64,000 nt of DNA from Rubripirellula lacrimiformis (GTDB lineage: Bacteria; Planctomycetota; Planctomycetia; Pirellulales; Pirellulaceae): contig NZ_CP036525.1 of NCBI RefSeq assembly GCF_007741535.1, positions 1,116,001 through 1,180,000 of the forward strand, in the 5' to 3' direction. Position 1 is the stretch's first letter; every line of letters starts with the position of its first letter. The notes under the pieces are model-generated. The model did not search any database. It saw nothing but the letters and a program-made list of their open reading frames with translations, and had not been told where the DNA came from. The position numbers and the translations under genes are program-made. Below are positions 26,764 to 35,410 of the stretch, in pieces.

Positions 26764-27731
26764 ATGACGCCATCGTTCGACAAACGACCGACTTCGCCGC
26801 ACGTCTTACCAAGCGAGCGCGTCACTTTCGCAAGTGGCCGACCAAGCGTGGCATCACGTGTTTTCGGTTGTACGAGCGCGACATCCCCGAAATCCCATTG
26901 GTGGTGGATCGGTACGAGGATTGTTTGCACATCACCGAGTACGAGCGGCCGCACGACCGCAGCGACGAAGACCACGAGTCATGGTTGGACCTGATGGCCA
27001 CCACGGCGGGGGCGACGTTGGACGTGCCACCGGAAAAGGTGTTCTTCAAGCGACGAAGCCGCCAGCGGGGGAAGACCCAGCACGAAAAGGTGGACCAATC
27101 CGAACATCGGATGGAGGTCAACGAGGGCGGGCTGAAGTTCCTGGTCAATCTGCGCGACTACGTCGACACTGGGCTGTTTCTGGATCACCGGGAAACGCGA
27201 GCGATGGTGCGTGAACAGGCGAAAGGGAAGGTCTTCCTGAACCTGTTCTGTTACACCGGCGCGTTCACCGTCTATGCGGCGGCCGGCGGTGCCACCCGAA
27301 CCGTTTCGGTGGATCTGTCCAAGACCTATCTGGAATGGTCACGCCAAAATCTGAATCGCAACGGTCTGTCCGGCGACCAGCATGAATTTGTCGCGGCGGA
27401 TTGTCGCCAATTCGTCAAAGATCATTGGCCAGGAGCCACCTATGATTTGATCGTTTGCGATCCACCGACGTTCAGCAACAGCAAGCGGACCGATCAGGAC
27501 TGGAATGTGCAGGACGATTCGGTGCAGTTGATCACTGAATTGATGCGTCTGATGCGGTCAGGTGGAGTGTTGTTTTTCAGCAACAACTTTCGCCAATTCA
27601 AATTTGACGGCGCGGCGATTGAAAAAGCCAATCCCGGGGTCCAGATCCACGAAATCAGCAACCAGACGATTCCCGAAGACTTCCGCAACCGCCGCATCCA
27701 CCGATGTTGGCGAATCGCCAAGCCAAAGTGA
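26760..27731 (+). CDS. Class I SAM-dependent methyltransferase, RlmK-like (23S rRNA type)
   Basis: A 323-aa protein whose ATG at 26760 overlaps the upstream stop. The N-terminal part (TDFAARLTKRARHFRKWPTK) and KVFFKRRSRQRGK are basic, as in the RlmK half of E. coli RlmKL and in RlmI relatives. The Rossmann core shows LFCYTGAFTVYAAAGGA (SAM loop), VDLSKTYLEWSRQN and the active-site motif DLIVCDPPTFSNSKR. It should methylate a guanine or cytosine of rRNA. The RlmL THUMP half is absent, so it resembles a stand-alone RlmK. The exact target base cannot be assigned from sequence. Confidence 0.85.
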   Translation: MNDAIVRQTTDFAARLTKRARHFRKWPTKRGITCFRLYERDIPEIPLVVDRYEDCLHITEYERPHDRSDEDHESWLDLMATTAGATLDVPPEKVFFKRRSRQRGKTQHEKVDQSEHRMEVNEGGLKFLVNLRDYVDTGLFLDHRETRAMVREQAKGKVFLNLFCYTGAFTVYAAAGGATRTVSVDLSKTYLEWSRQNLNRNGLSGDQHEFVAADCRQFVKDHWPGATYDLIVCDPPTFSNSKRTDQDWNVQDDSVQLITELMRLMRSGGVLFFSNNFRQFKFDGAAIEKANPGVQIHEISNQTIPEDFRNRRIHRCWRIAKPK

Positions 27732-27814
27732 TCCACGACTCGCTGGCGTGACCAGTCCGTTCCATTCTCGTTTCGCCAAGTCCCCGTCGGGCCGCGCGGC
27801 AGATACCCCATGCC

Positions 27815-28760
27815 ACCGCTTCACCGTGTGGGCAGCGCCCCACGCGTCCCCCAACCACACGCCCCGCTGGGCTGAACGGTGCGTAATCGACCCCCGTCGT
27901 CTCGAACACCATCGTATCGGCACCATCGTTTAACCGCGTGGGCAACGCCCCGTGCGTCCACCCGCCCAAAACGCGCGGCCCGCTGGGCACGCGGTGAAAC
28001 GATAGGCACGAGCAGACATCGCAATCGACACGCACGTCGGCCACCATCGTTTAACCGCGTGGGCAACGCCCCGTGCGTCCACCCACCCTAAACGCGCGGC
28101 CCGCTGGGCACGCGGTTAAACGATAGGCAGGAGCAGACAGCCCGATCGACACCCGTCGTCTCGGCCACCATCGTTTCACCGCGTGGGCAACGCCCCGTGC
28201 GTCCACCCACCCAAACGCGCGGCCCGCTGGGCACGCGGTTAAACGATAGGCAGGAGCGGACAGCCCGATCGACACCCGTCGTCTCGGCCACCATCGTATC
28301 GGCACCATCGTTTCACCGCGTGGGCAACGCCCCGTGCGTCCACCCACCCAAACGCGCGGCCCGCTGGGCACGCGGTGAAACGATAGGCAGGAGCGGACAG
28401 CCCGATCGACACCCGTCGTATCGGCACCATCGTTTCACCGCGTGGGCAACGCCCCGTGCGTCCACCCACCCAAACGCGCGGCCCGCTGGGCACGCGGTTA
28501 AACGATAGGCACGAGCAGACAGCCCGATCGACCCCCGTCGTATCGCCACCGTCGTATCGGCACCATCGTTTAACCGCGTGGGCAACGCCCCGTGCGTCCA
28601 CCCACCCAAACGCGCGGCCCGCTGGGCACGCGGTTAAACGATAGGCACGAGCAGACATCGCAATCGACCCGCACGTTGATCACCATCGATTCGCTGTGCG
28701 GGCAGCGCCCTGCACGCCCCCCCCCTCCAGCCGCGTTGCCCATGGGGCCACACGACAATT
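27815..28760. repeat. R1 tandem array: 78-bp palindromic element in units of about 122 bases
   Basis: Six well-kept units have left arms starting near 27925, 28046, 28170, 28307, 28429 and 28565, with decayed units before (27815) and after (about 28685). Spacing is 121-124 bases, or 136-137 where an extra ATCGTATCGGCACC is inserted. In the unit 28565-28642 the arms ATCGTTTAACCGCGTG and CACGCGGTTAAACGAT pair perfectly over 16 bases. Inside are three possible hairpins: GGGC-AAC-GCCC, a central stem CCGTGCG/CGCGCGG and GCCC-GCT-GGGC. One arm position varies (TTTAACC or TTTCACC), and in three of six units the other arm carries the matching change. Open frames across it are artefacts. It occupies most of the gap before rpmE. 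Confidence 0.9.
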
Positions 28761-28940
28761 GGCTTTCAGACCTGCTGGGGGGCGGGCCGAAGAACTACAG
28801 GTGGTCAGGCCATTTTTGATGGCGGATTTTGCCGCACTTGAACAAAACGCCCTCCCTGACATACACTTCAGGCCTTCTCGCGGTGCTGTACCAAGCCAGG
28901 GCCGCGCTTTCACTCAAGATAAGAAATAAGAATCAAAGCC

Positions 28941-29183
28941 ATGAAAGACGGCATTCACCCGAATTATCAAGACACATCCGTTACTTGCGGTTGTGGCAAT
29001 TCGTTCACCACTCGCAGTGTCCGCCCGGAACTGAAGATCGACATTTGCAGCGAATGTCATCCCTTCTACACCGGGAAACTGAAGTTCGTTGACACCGCGG
29101 GTCGGATCGACAAGTTCCAGAAGAAATTTGCTGCAGGCACCTATGGCAGCCTAGCACCGAAGAAAAAGGGAAAGAAGAAGTAG
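28941..29183 (+). CDS. rpmE: 50S ribosomal protein L31 (zinc-binding type)
   Basis: An 80-aa protein starting [10 protein letters not shown], close to the usual length of 66-90. It carries the cysteines of the zinc form: CGC near residues 16-18 and CSEC at 37-40, with the family motif HPFYTGK. The C-terminus is lysine-rich (APKKKGKKK). L31 sits at the ribosomal intersubunit bridge near the central protuberance. A strong terminator follows, then prfA; rpmE next to prfA is a common bacterial arrangement. Confidence 0.96.
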   Translation: MKDGIHPNYQDTSVTCGCGNSFTTRSVRPELKIDICSECHPFYTGKLKFVDTAGRIDKFQKKFAAGTYGSLAPKKKGKKK

Positions 29184-29208
29184 CTTTCCCAACGGCTAAT
29201 TCTCTGAT

Positions 29209-29249
29209 CAGCCGCTCGGCTCCTGGTGGGCCGAGGCGGCTGTTTTCTT
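29209..29249 (+). terminator. Rho-independent terminator after rpmE
   Basis: CAGCCGCTCGGC (29209-29220) pairs with GGCCGAGGCGGCTG (29229-29242) with one bulged base, loop of eight, followed by TTTTCTT. Confidence 0.9.
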
Positions 29250-29306
29250 ACCCTGACGCAGTTTCATCCCTTTGAAACTCTTCCTTTCTGATCAAAGACG
29301 CCCCGC

Positions 29307-30389
29307 ATGAGCGGCACGATACGCGACACGCTCGAAGAAAAACTGGCCCGGTTTCTGCAATTGGAGCAGGATATGGCCAAACCAGAGGTTCAGGCCGATG
29401 GGAACCGCATGAGTGCGGTTGCGCGAGAGCACGGCGGGTTGGCCAAGGTCGCCAACAAGTACCGTGAATTCAAGCGGTTGACGGACGAGATTCGTCAATG
29501 CAAAGAATTGGTGAGCATGGCCGAGGATGTCGACGAACGTGAGATGGCCGAAACCGAAATGGAAGATCTTCGTGCACAGCGCGAAGAATTGTGGGAAGAA
29601 CTGCTGTCGTTGACCGTCGGCGGTGAAGACAGCCACCGGACGCGATGCGTGATGGAAATCCGAGCCGGTACGGGGGGCGACGAAGCCGCTTTGTTCGCTC
29701 GCGACCTGTACGAAATGTACCGCCGCTACGCCGAGGCTCGCGGATGGAAGACAGAGATCATGGACATGAGCGCGACCGAGATGGGCGGTTTCAAGGAACT
29801 GCTGATGACGGTCGAAGGCGAAAGTGTGTATCGAGATCTGCAGTACGAATCCGGTGGTCACCGAGTCCAGCGAGTTCCGGAAACGGAAACCCAGGGACGC
29901 GTTCACACCTCGGCCGCCACCGTCGCGGTGATGCCCGAACCCGAGGATGTCGAAGTCAAACTGTCCGGCGAAGACTATCGGATCGATAAATTTTGTGCGT
30001 CGGGGCCTGGAGGCCAGCACGTCAACAAAACCGAAAGTGCGATCCGCCTGACCCACCACGAGACCGGGATCGTGGTCCAGTGCCAGGACGAAAAGAGCCA
30101 GCACAAGAACTTGGCCAAGGCACTGCGTGTGTTGAAGGCTCGGATCTATGAAAAGAAGCGAGAGGAAGAAGAGGCGAAGTTGTCCGAGACCCGCAAGGGA
30201 CTGATCGGATCGGGCGACCGCAGTCAGCGAATCCGGACCTACAATTTTCCGCAAAACCGTTTGACTGACCACCGCATCAACCTGACGCTCTACAAGTTGG
30301 ACCAGATCATCGCCGGCGACGTCGGTCCGGTAACCGATGCGTTGATCGAATACGATCGTGACCAGATTCGCGGCGACATGATCGATTGA
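29307..30389 (+). CDS. prfA: Peptide chain release factor 1
   Basis: A 360-aa class I release factor, the normal length. The peptidyl-tRNA hydrolysis motif GGQ is at residues 235-237 ([13 protein letters not shown]). The stop-codon region reads [19 protein letters not shown], so the recognition tripeptide is PET at 191-193 in place of the more usual PAT or PVT; the flanking sequence is RF1-type ([11 protein letters not shown]), not the SPF of RF2. It releases peptides at UAA and UAG. PrmC, which methylates the GGQ glutamine, is encoded 263 bases downstream, the usual pairing. Confidence 0.96.
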   Translation: MSGTIRDTLEEKLARFLQLEQDMAKPEVQADGNRMSAVAREHGGLAKVANKYREFKRLTDEIRQCKELVSMAEDVDEREMAETEMEDLRAQREELWEELLSLTVGGEDSHRTRCVMEIRAGTGGDEAALFARDLYEMYRRYAEARGWKTEIMDMSATEMGGFKELLMTVEGESVYRDLQYESGGHRVQRVPETETQGRVHTSAATVAVMPEPEDVEVKLSGEDYRIDKFCASGPGGQHVNKTESAIRLTHHETGIVVQCQDEKSQHKNLAKALRVLKARIYEKKREEEEAKLSETRKGLIGSGDRSQRIRTYNFPQNRLTDHRINLTLYKLDQIIAGDVGPVTDALIEYDRDQIRGDMID

Positions 30390-30652
30390 TCGTGTTGGGT
30401 CAGTCGTCGTTTGATTTTCTGATCCCTGTTTGCCGCCGGTTCGTGGATCGCGTGATCAGTCCATGTTGGCTGGTCCGCGTGACGGATCCACGTGACGGAT
30501 CCGGGCCGGTTGGGGGCTATGTCTTCCGGTCACAGATGTTCTGCTATGAATCGACCCATTCGCCGTGGGTAGTCAGCCGTTGGGTCGCTACCTGCTTGGG
30601 TGCCCCACACAACCCGCCCTTTGGTCGGGACCATCTCTCGAAAGGAAACTTG

Positions 30653-31540
30653 ATGTCCGCCAGCCAGCAAGAACCGTGGACCGTGCTGCGGTTGTTGGAA
30701 TGGACAACCGACTTCTTCAAGAAGAAGGGCAGTGATTCGCCACGATTGGACGCCGAGGTCCTGTTGGCTCACGCTCGTAACTGCACCCGGATCGAACTGT
30801 ACACCGCGTTCGGCGAAGAACCTGGCGAGGAGCAGCGGATTGCGTTTCGCGAGATGGTGCGGCGACGTGGGGAGGGGACTCCGGTGGCACAGTTGGTCGG
30901 CTATCGCGAATTTTACTCGCTGCGTTTTCGAGTCGACGACAGCGTGTTGATTCCGCGACCAGAGACCGAGCACCTGGTGATCGAAGCGTTGGACTTTGCC
31001 AAGGCTAGCGGCGTGACCGATCGGCCGCTTCAGATCGCTGACATCGGCACAGGCAGCGGGGCGATCGCGGTTGCCGTCGCCAAGAACTTTGCCAATTGCG
31101 AAGTGACGGCGGTCGATCGCAGTGCATCGGCGCTGAAGATTGCGACCTGGAATGCCGAGCAGCACGGTGTTAGCGATCGCGTGACGTTCCTAGAAAGTGA
31201 TCTGTTGGCGGCTGTTGATGCCCCCGCGCAGTTCGACATCATCTGTACCAATCCGCCGTACGTCAGCGATTCCGAGTACGACGAATTATCGCCAACGGTG
31301 CGTGACCACGAACCGAAGACGGCGCTGGTATCGGGGCCGCTGGGGACCGAAATCATCCAGCGGATCATTCAAGAAGTGCCGCCGCGGATGCACAGTGGCG
31401 GTTGGCTGATCATCGAACTAAGTCCGATGATTGCCGAGGCGTGTGGTCAGATTGCCAAAGACAGCGAACACTTCGCCGATCAGCATTTCATCAAGGATCT
31501 GGAAGGGCACAAGCGGATCCTGTCGGTGCAGCGCTGCTAG
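30653..31540 (+). CDS. prmC: Release factor glutamine methyltransferase (HemK)
   Basis: A 295-aa protein from ATG 30653, with AAAGGA nine bases upstream; the longer frame from 30386 runs through non-coding DNA. The N-terminal helical domain (residues 1-95) ends with VLIPRPETE, followed by SAM loop DIGTGSGAIAV at about 130 and the catalytic NPPY at 200-203. It N5-methylates the GGQ glutamine of RF1/RF2. The 263-base gap after prfA contains a direct repeat CGTGACGGATCC and no clear terminator, so cotranscription is possible. It converges on purD with a 15-base gap. Confidence 0.95.
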   Translation: MSASQQEPWTVLRLLEWTTDFFKKKGSDSPRLDAEVLLAHARNCTRIELYTAFGEEPGEEQRIAFREMVRRRGEGTPVAQLVGYREFYSLRFRVDDSVLIPRPETEHLVIEALDFAKASGVTDRPLQIADIGTGSGAIAVAVAKNFANCEVTAVDRSASALKIATWNAEQHGVSDRVTFLESDLLAAVDAPAQFDIICTNPPYVSDSEYDELSPTVRDHEPKTALVSGPLGTEIIQRIIQEVPPRMHSGGWLIIELSPMIAEACGQIAKDSEHFADQHFIKDLEGHKRILSVQRC

Positions 31541-31555
31541 CGGGCCGGGCGGGCG

Positions 31556-32851
31556 TTATTGCAGGCGAGCCTTGTCGCTGATGTCCTTGCGGCACCAGGC
31601 GCCTTGCCAGCGGATTTCTTTGACGCCGCGATAAGCCTGCAGTTTGGCTTTCGCGATCGTGTCGCCCATCGCGGTGACACCCAGGACACGCCCGCCGTCG
31701 TTGGTCACTTCGCCATCGACCAGCTTGGTACCAGCGTGAAAGACTTTGACGTCTTCGATCGCGTCGGCTGCGTCCAGGCCTTTGATCGGCCGGCCCTTTT
31801 CGTAATCGCCCGGGTAACCTTCGCTGGCCATCACGACACAGATGCTAGGTCGGTCGTCCCATTCCAACGGTGCCAGTTCGCCCAATCGTCCGTCGACTGC
31901 GGCTTCGATCACATCGACCAAGTCGGTTTTCAGTCGCATCAGCAGCGGTTGGCATTCCGGGTCACCGAAGCGAACGTTGAATTCCAGGACTTTCGGTCCA
32001 GCGGCGGTCAGCATCAGGCCCGCGTACAGAACGCCTTTGAAGGGGCGTCGGGCGCGTTTCATTGCGTGGACGATCGGAACCAGCACGTCGGATTCCACCT
32101 TGCTCATCAATTCTTCGTCGATGATGGGCGTTGGGCAATACGCGCCCATGCCGCCGGTGTTCGGGCCGGTGTCGCCGTCGTAGGCCGGTTTGTGATCCTG
32201 GGCCGCCGGCAGGGTGACGATGGTCTCGCCGTCGGTGATCGCAAGCACGCTGGCCTCTTGTCCGATCAACCGTTCTTCGATGATCAGTTCTTTGCCGGCG
32301 TCGCCGAATTCACGTTGGGACGCAATTCGGTCGATCGCGTCCAGGGCTTCTTGCCGAGTGCTGCAGACGATGACGCCTTTGCCGGCTGCCAGTCCGTCCG
32401 CTTTGACGACCACGGGCACTGGTTCGCTGGGGTCGCCGTAGCGGTCCCAGATATAACGAGATGCCTCTTCGCCGCTGCGGAAGGTGCGATAGGACGCGGT
32501 GGGGATGTTGGCGGTGTACAGCAGGTTCTTGCAGAACACTTTGCTGCCTTCCAATTCGGCGGCAGCCTTTGACGGGCCGAAGACGCGCAGCCCGGCTTCT
32601 TCCATCTCGTCGACCATTCCGTCAACCAGCGGGGCTTCCGGGCCGACGATTACCAAGTCGATCGATTCTTTCTGGGCGAACGCGATCAGCGCCGGTTTGT
32701 CGGTGGCAGCGATCGGGACGTTGGTCGCATCGCGAGCGGTGCCGGCGTTGCCGGGGGCCACAAATACCTGCTCGACGCGGGGGGATTGCGAAATTTTCCA
32801 CGCCAACGCGTGTTCGCGACCACCACCACCGACCACCAAAACCTTCATCAT
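31556..32851 (-). CDS. purD: Phosphoribosylamine-glycine ligase
   Basis: A 431-aa ATP-grasp enzyme of standard length, starting MMKVLVVGGGGREHALAWK; either Met may be used. Family motifs in order: GPEAPLVDGMVDEMEEAG, KAAAELEGSKVFCKNLL, ADGLAAGKGVIVC, EERLIGQEASVLAITDGE, the NTGGMGAYCPTP loop and LEFNVRFGDPECQ near residue 290, which holds metal-binding Glu and Asn. It makes glycinamide ribonucleotide, the second step of purine synthesis. It is not in a purine operon here, although purB lies 30 kb away. Confidence 0.96.
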   Translation of the reverse strand: MMKVLVVGGGGREHALAWKISQSPRVEQVFVAPGNAGTARDATNVPIAATDKPALIAFAQKESIDLVIVGPEAPLVDGMVDEMEEAGLRVFGPSKAAAELEGSKVFCKNLLYTANIPTASYRTFRSGEEASRYIWDRYGDPSEPVPVVVKADGLAAGKGVIVCSTRQEALDAIDRIASQREFGDAGKELIIEERLIGQEASVLAITDGETIVTLPAAQDHKPAYDGDTGPNTGGMGAYCPTPIIDEELMSKVESDVLVPIVHAMKRARRPFKGVLYAGLMLTAAGPKVLEFNVRFGDPECQPLLMRLKTDLVDVIEAAVDGRLGELAPLEWDDRPSICVVMASEGYPGDYEKGRPIKGLDAADAIEDVKVFHAGTKLVDGEVTNDGGRVLGVTAMGDTIAKAKLQAYRGVKEIRWQGAWCRKDISDKARLQ

Positions 32852-33398
32852 CCGACCTGCGCTTGCGAGAATTCATCGGCCGCGATCGTGTCGAGCCCGA
32901 AAAAATGAACCAGTGGGCAATTTACGCCGTTCAGGCTGCGGCCAACAGCGGGCAGGTGCTGACCGGTCCGACCGTTAGGATCTTTCCGCTTAGGTGGATT
33001 TAGCGGTGGACGATCTTCCGCTAAGGGTTACAATGAGGGGGCCTTACCGAGGAATGCAATTCTGCCGTCCTGTAACCGTCCCGCCTAAGGGATGGCACAT
33101 TCCTCGTCCGCGACTAATTTGAATCACGGCGGCGAATCGTCTCTCAGGCAATTCGTCGCCGTCTTTCAAGCTGTCAGTGACTGATCTCCGAGCCTTTTTT
33201 GCCTATCGTCCGTATCATCGTTTTAGGTGCCAGGACCATCAGGTGTCTTCGTCACACCCGCGATGACGAACACCGCAAAGGGTTGTCAACGGAGTCAAAT
33301 CCCGCGAAAATTAACTTGCTGTTCTAAACGGCCTTCGTTTTTTTCAGCGCCCCCACCATTTCCGAGCCAAGAATCTGTTCTCTCTAGGAGAGTTTGTT
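32852..33398. other. Intergenic region rich in potential hairpins between divergent genes
   Basis: 547 bases between purD and the cupredoxin gene. TTAGCGG/CCGCTAA can pair at about 32999-33024, a two-helix structure covers 33048-33106, and GGCGGCGAAT pairs with ATTCGTCGCC at about 33131-33163. The region nearer to 33399 is unstructured. No gene could be supported. Confidence 0.6.
33048..33106 (+). promoter_or_regulatory. Possible structured leader or terminator element
   Basis: Helix 1 pairs CGAGGAATG (33048-33056) with CATTCCTCG (33098-33106) perfectly. Helix 2 pairs TGCCGTCC (33063-33070) with GGATGGCA (33090-33097) with one G-U. The helices stack on one side and are separated by a six-base bulge on the other, with a 19-base terminal loop. 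It lies about 290 bases upstream of the cupredoxin gene. Whether it acts as RNA is unknown; the symmetry allows either strand. Confidence 0.45.
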
Positions 33399-34190
33399 TT
33401 GAAGACATCGATCGTATCCCGCATTGCTTTGTTGGCTGCCTTGGCTGCCGTTCCTTTTGCTGGCCAACAAGCCAACGCTGCCGAAACCGGTGACCTAAAG
33501 ATCCGCTTCGAGTACGGCGGTGATGCGCCGGAAGCCCCGCCAGTCAAAGTCACGCAAGATGCCCAGTTCTGTGGCAAGACGGCTTTGGTCGACGAGCGTT
33601 TGTTGGTCAACCCGGACAACAAAGGCGTCAAGAACGTTGTCGTTTACGTTTACACCGGCCGCGGTGGATCGAAATTGGACAAGTTTGATCCGGTGAACAA
33701 CAAGCACGTTTTGGCCAACAAGAATTGCCGCTTCGAGCCGCACATCGTGATCGCCCAGACCGGCGACACCTTGGAAGTGACCAACCCGGACGAAGTCGGT
33801 CACAACGCCAACCTGAACTTTTTCAGCAACGCACCGCAGAACTTCACGATCCCATCCGGGCAAAGCAAGTCGGTCGATTTGGAAAAAGACGAACCAGCTC
33901 CCATTCCCGTTGACTGCAACATTCACCCTTGGATGAAGTCGTACTTGGTTGTTCTGGATCACCCATTCGCAGCCGTCAGCGATGCGGATGGCGAACTCGT
34001 GATCCGCGGCCTGCCAGCCGGCGAAGAACTTGTGTTCCGTGTTTACCACGAAGCCGGCGCCGTCAACGAAGTGACGGTCGATGGCAAGAAGGAAAATTGG
34101 AAGCGCAGCCGATTCGAAGTTGACGTCAAGCCTGGCATGAACGATCTGGGAACCGTCGTGATCCCCGCCGATGCCCTGGAAGCGAAGTAG
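33399..34190 (+). CDS. Secreted cupredoxin-domain protein (amicyanin-type copper site)
   Basis: A 263-aa protein from TTG 33399, with AGGAG eight bases upstream. Signal peptide to about residue 28 (FAGQQANAAET). The blue-copper ligands can be read as His135 (VGHNANLNFF), Cys173, His176 and Met179 in CNIHPWMK; the C-x2-H-x2-M spacing is that of amicyanin. A C-terminal domain of about 75 residues (SDADGELVIRGLPAGEELVFRVYHEAG) resembles a carboxypeptidase-regulatory beta sandwich. It may carry electrons or bind copper in the periplasm; neighbouring oxidase assembly genes fit but are not cotranscribed. CGK at residues 58-60 is an additional cysteine. A terminator follows at 34300. Confidence 0.85.
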   Translation: MKTSIVSRIALLAALAAVPFAGQQANAAETGDLKIRFEYGGDAPEAPPVKVTQDAQFCGKTALVDERLLVNPDNKGVKNVVVYVYTGRGGSKLDKFDPVNNKHVLANKNCRFEPHIVIAQTGDTLEVTNPDEVGHNANLNFFSNAPQNFTIPSGQSKSVDLEKDEPAPIPVDCNIHPWMKSYLVVLDHPFAAVSDADGELVIRGLPAGEELVFRVYHEAGAVNEVTVDGKKENWKRSRFEVDVKPGMNDLGTVVIPADALEAK

Positions 34191-34299
34191 CACCGACGTT
34201 AACTGGGCCTGATCGAATCCAATTCGATCGAGCCGCAGCGAAGTCGCTGGAAATCGAAACCGCCGATGGATTGTCGGTCGCGTTTCTATGAAATACGCC

Positions 34300-34336
34300 A
34301 AAGCAGGTGTCCCATCGGACGCCTGCTTTTCTTTTG
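34300..34336 (+). terminator. Rho-independent terminator after the cupredoxin gene
   Basis: AAAGCAGGTGTCC pairs with GGACGCCTGCTTTT around a CATC tetraloop with one G-U pair, followed by TTTTCTTTT. Confidence 0.93.
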
Positions 34337-34378
34337 GACCCAGCGTCCTGCTGTTTTAGGCGAGCTTTCAGCGGCAAT

Positions 34379-34457
34379 GGTGAGGCCCTGGCCGTGAGGG
34401 CACGGGCAGGGGCACGGGCAGGGGGGATTCCCGGCCGCTGACGCGTCGCGGCTCACT
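34379..34457. repeat. R3 palindromic intergenic element, copy 1
   Basis: About 79 bases: GGTGAGGCCCTGGCC, a GGGCACGGGCA direct repeat, GATTCCCGGCCGCT and GTCGCGGCTCACTG. The outer ends are inverted repeats (GTGAGGCC, GCGGCTCAC). A second copy lies at 63105-63177. Both sit between convergent genes, so the element may terminate transcription in both directions. Confidence 0.75.
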
Positions 34458-34507
34458 GAATTTGCAGGCCGCTGGCGGGCGATCACGCCTTCGGGATCAG
34501 GTTGGTG

Positions 34508-35107
34508 TTACGCGGTGGCGTTCGCGGCTGACGTGGGCGATGCCATGTCGACACTGGGAAGACGGACGGGGCGGTGCCCCAGTCGCGGAGTTTGCGAAGC
34601 GGATTCCATGTTCATCGAATCGACCTCGTCCACGCCCATGGCGCTGATCGAAATCTGGCCGCTCTCTTCGCGTTTGACCCATCCCTTTTCGCGGAAGTAC
34701 CAAAGGTGGAAATTGACGGCATCCGGTGGGAAACTGACCAATGTCTCGATCGTTCCCAAGCCAATCCCAGGTTTTTTGAAGTCGCGTTTGCGTTGGGCGT
34801 ACAGCAGCGATAGCAGTTCGTATCGCTGCATGTGGTCGCTCGAGCTGGCGTTGGCCGTTTGAACCAGTTCGCCGTTGTCGCACTTTCGCTGCTCGTAAGC
34901 GGCGTCGAAAGCGGCCCGTCGTTGCGGGTCGCGAAGCGTGTCAAAGGCTTCGACGAGTTGAGTGAAATAGACGACATCGTTGCTGTCCGACACGTCCGGA
35001 TGGTGCTTTTTGGCCAGATAGCGAAAGACACGCTCGACCGTCGCCATGCTGGCGTTCGGGCTCACTTCGAGGATTTCGTAGTGATCGACATAATCTTTAG
35101 ACGGCAT
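34508..35107 (-). CDS. J-domain (DnaJ-like) protein
   Basis: A 199-aa protein from ATG 35107 (MPSKDYVDHYEIL). The longer frame upstream runs through a GC-rich microsatellite and is not coding. The J-domain covers residues 6-70 with HPD at 36-38 (AKKHHPDVSD), so it can stimulate an Hsp70. The C-terminal 120 residues have no zinc finger or Gly/Phe region; they read like a winged-helix (YELLSLLYAQRKRDFKKPGIGLGTIE, FHLWYFREKGWVKREESGQISI). Such proteins direct Hsp70 to a specific client; the client is unknown. It converges on the cupredoxin gene. Confidence 0.88.
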   Translation of the reverse strand: MPSKDYVDHYEILEVSPNASMATVERVFRYLAKKHHPDVSDSNDVVYFTQLVEAFDTLRDPQRRAAFDAAYEQRKCDNGELVQTANASSSDHMQRYELLSLLYAQRKRDFKKPGIGLGTIETLVSFPPDAVNFHLWYFREKGWVKREESGQISISAMGVDEVDSMNMESASQTPRLGHRPVRLPSVDMASPTSAANATA

Positions 35108-35189
35108 GTTCAGTCCAGCGGGCACGGGCAGGATATTTAGGTTCTCTAGCAAGCCTAGGTTGCGATTCGGGGCACGCTGAGAAAAATAA

Positions 35190-35232
35190 CGCTGCCGTCG
35201 CTGTCGCTGTCGCCGTCGCTGTCGCTGTCGCC
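35190..35232. repeat. Hexanucleotide microsatellite (GTCGCT/GTCGCC)
   Basis: Seven imperfect hexamers of GTCGCT or GTCGCC type immediately upstream of the J-domain gene and just left of an R2 copy. Confidence 0.8.
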
Positions 35233-35242
35233 TTACCTTCGC

Positions 35243-35270
35243 CGTAGCGCAAGTCGCCAAGACTTTCGGA
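35243..35270 (+). repeat. R2 dispersed motif, copy 1
   Basis: Matches the R2 pattern CGTAGC, then GTCGCCAAGA, then TTTCGG. Other copies are at 44666-44693, 58922-59027 and 63181-63210; all are intergenic. Confidence 0.7.
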
Positions 35271-35410
35271 TTCTCACGGGCATCCACCGACGCTGTTGGC
35301 GAGCTTCGTTTTTTGCCTGCGACAATTCGCGGCGTTGGCAGTTGGCGGTACTTCGCGGTTCAATTCACGTTGAATTCCCCTTGGCCCTCGTTCGTGTTGT
35401 CCATTTTTCT

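Noticed and set aside
28239-28658. Long open frames across the R1 array on both strands (up to about 139 codons)
   Set aside because: They come from the GC-rich tandem repeat staying open in several frames at once; there is no start signal and both strands are open over the same bases.
27815-28760. CRISPR array
   Set aside because: Spacers are conserved between units instead of unique, repeats are 78 bases and no cas gene is nearby.
30386-30652. N-terminal extension of PrmC
   Set aside because: The extra 89 codons have no family similarity, while ATG 30653 has a proper ribosome-binding site.
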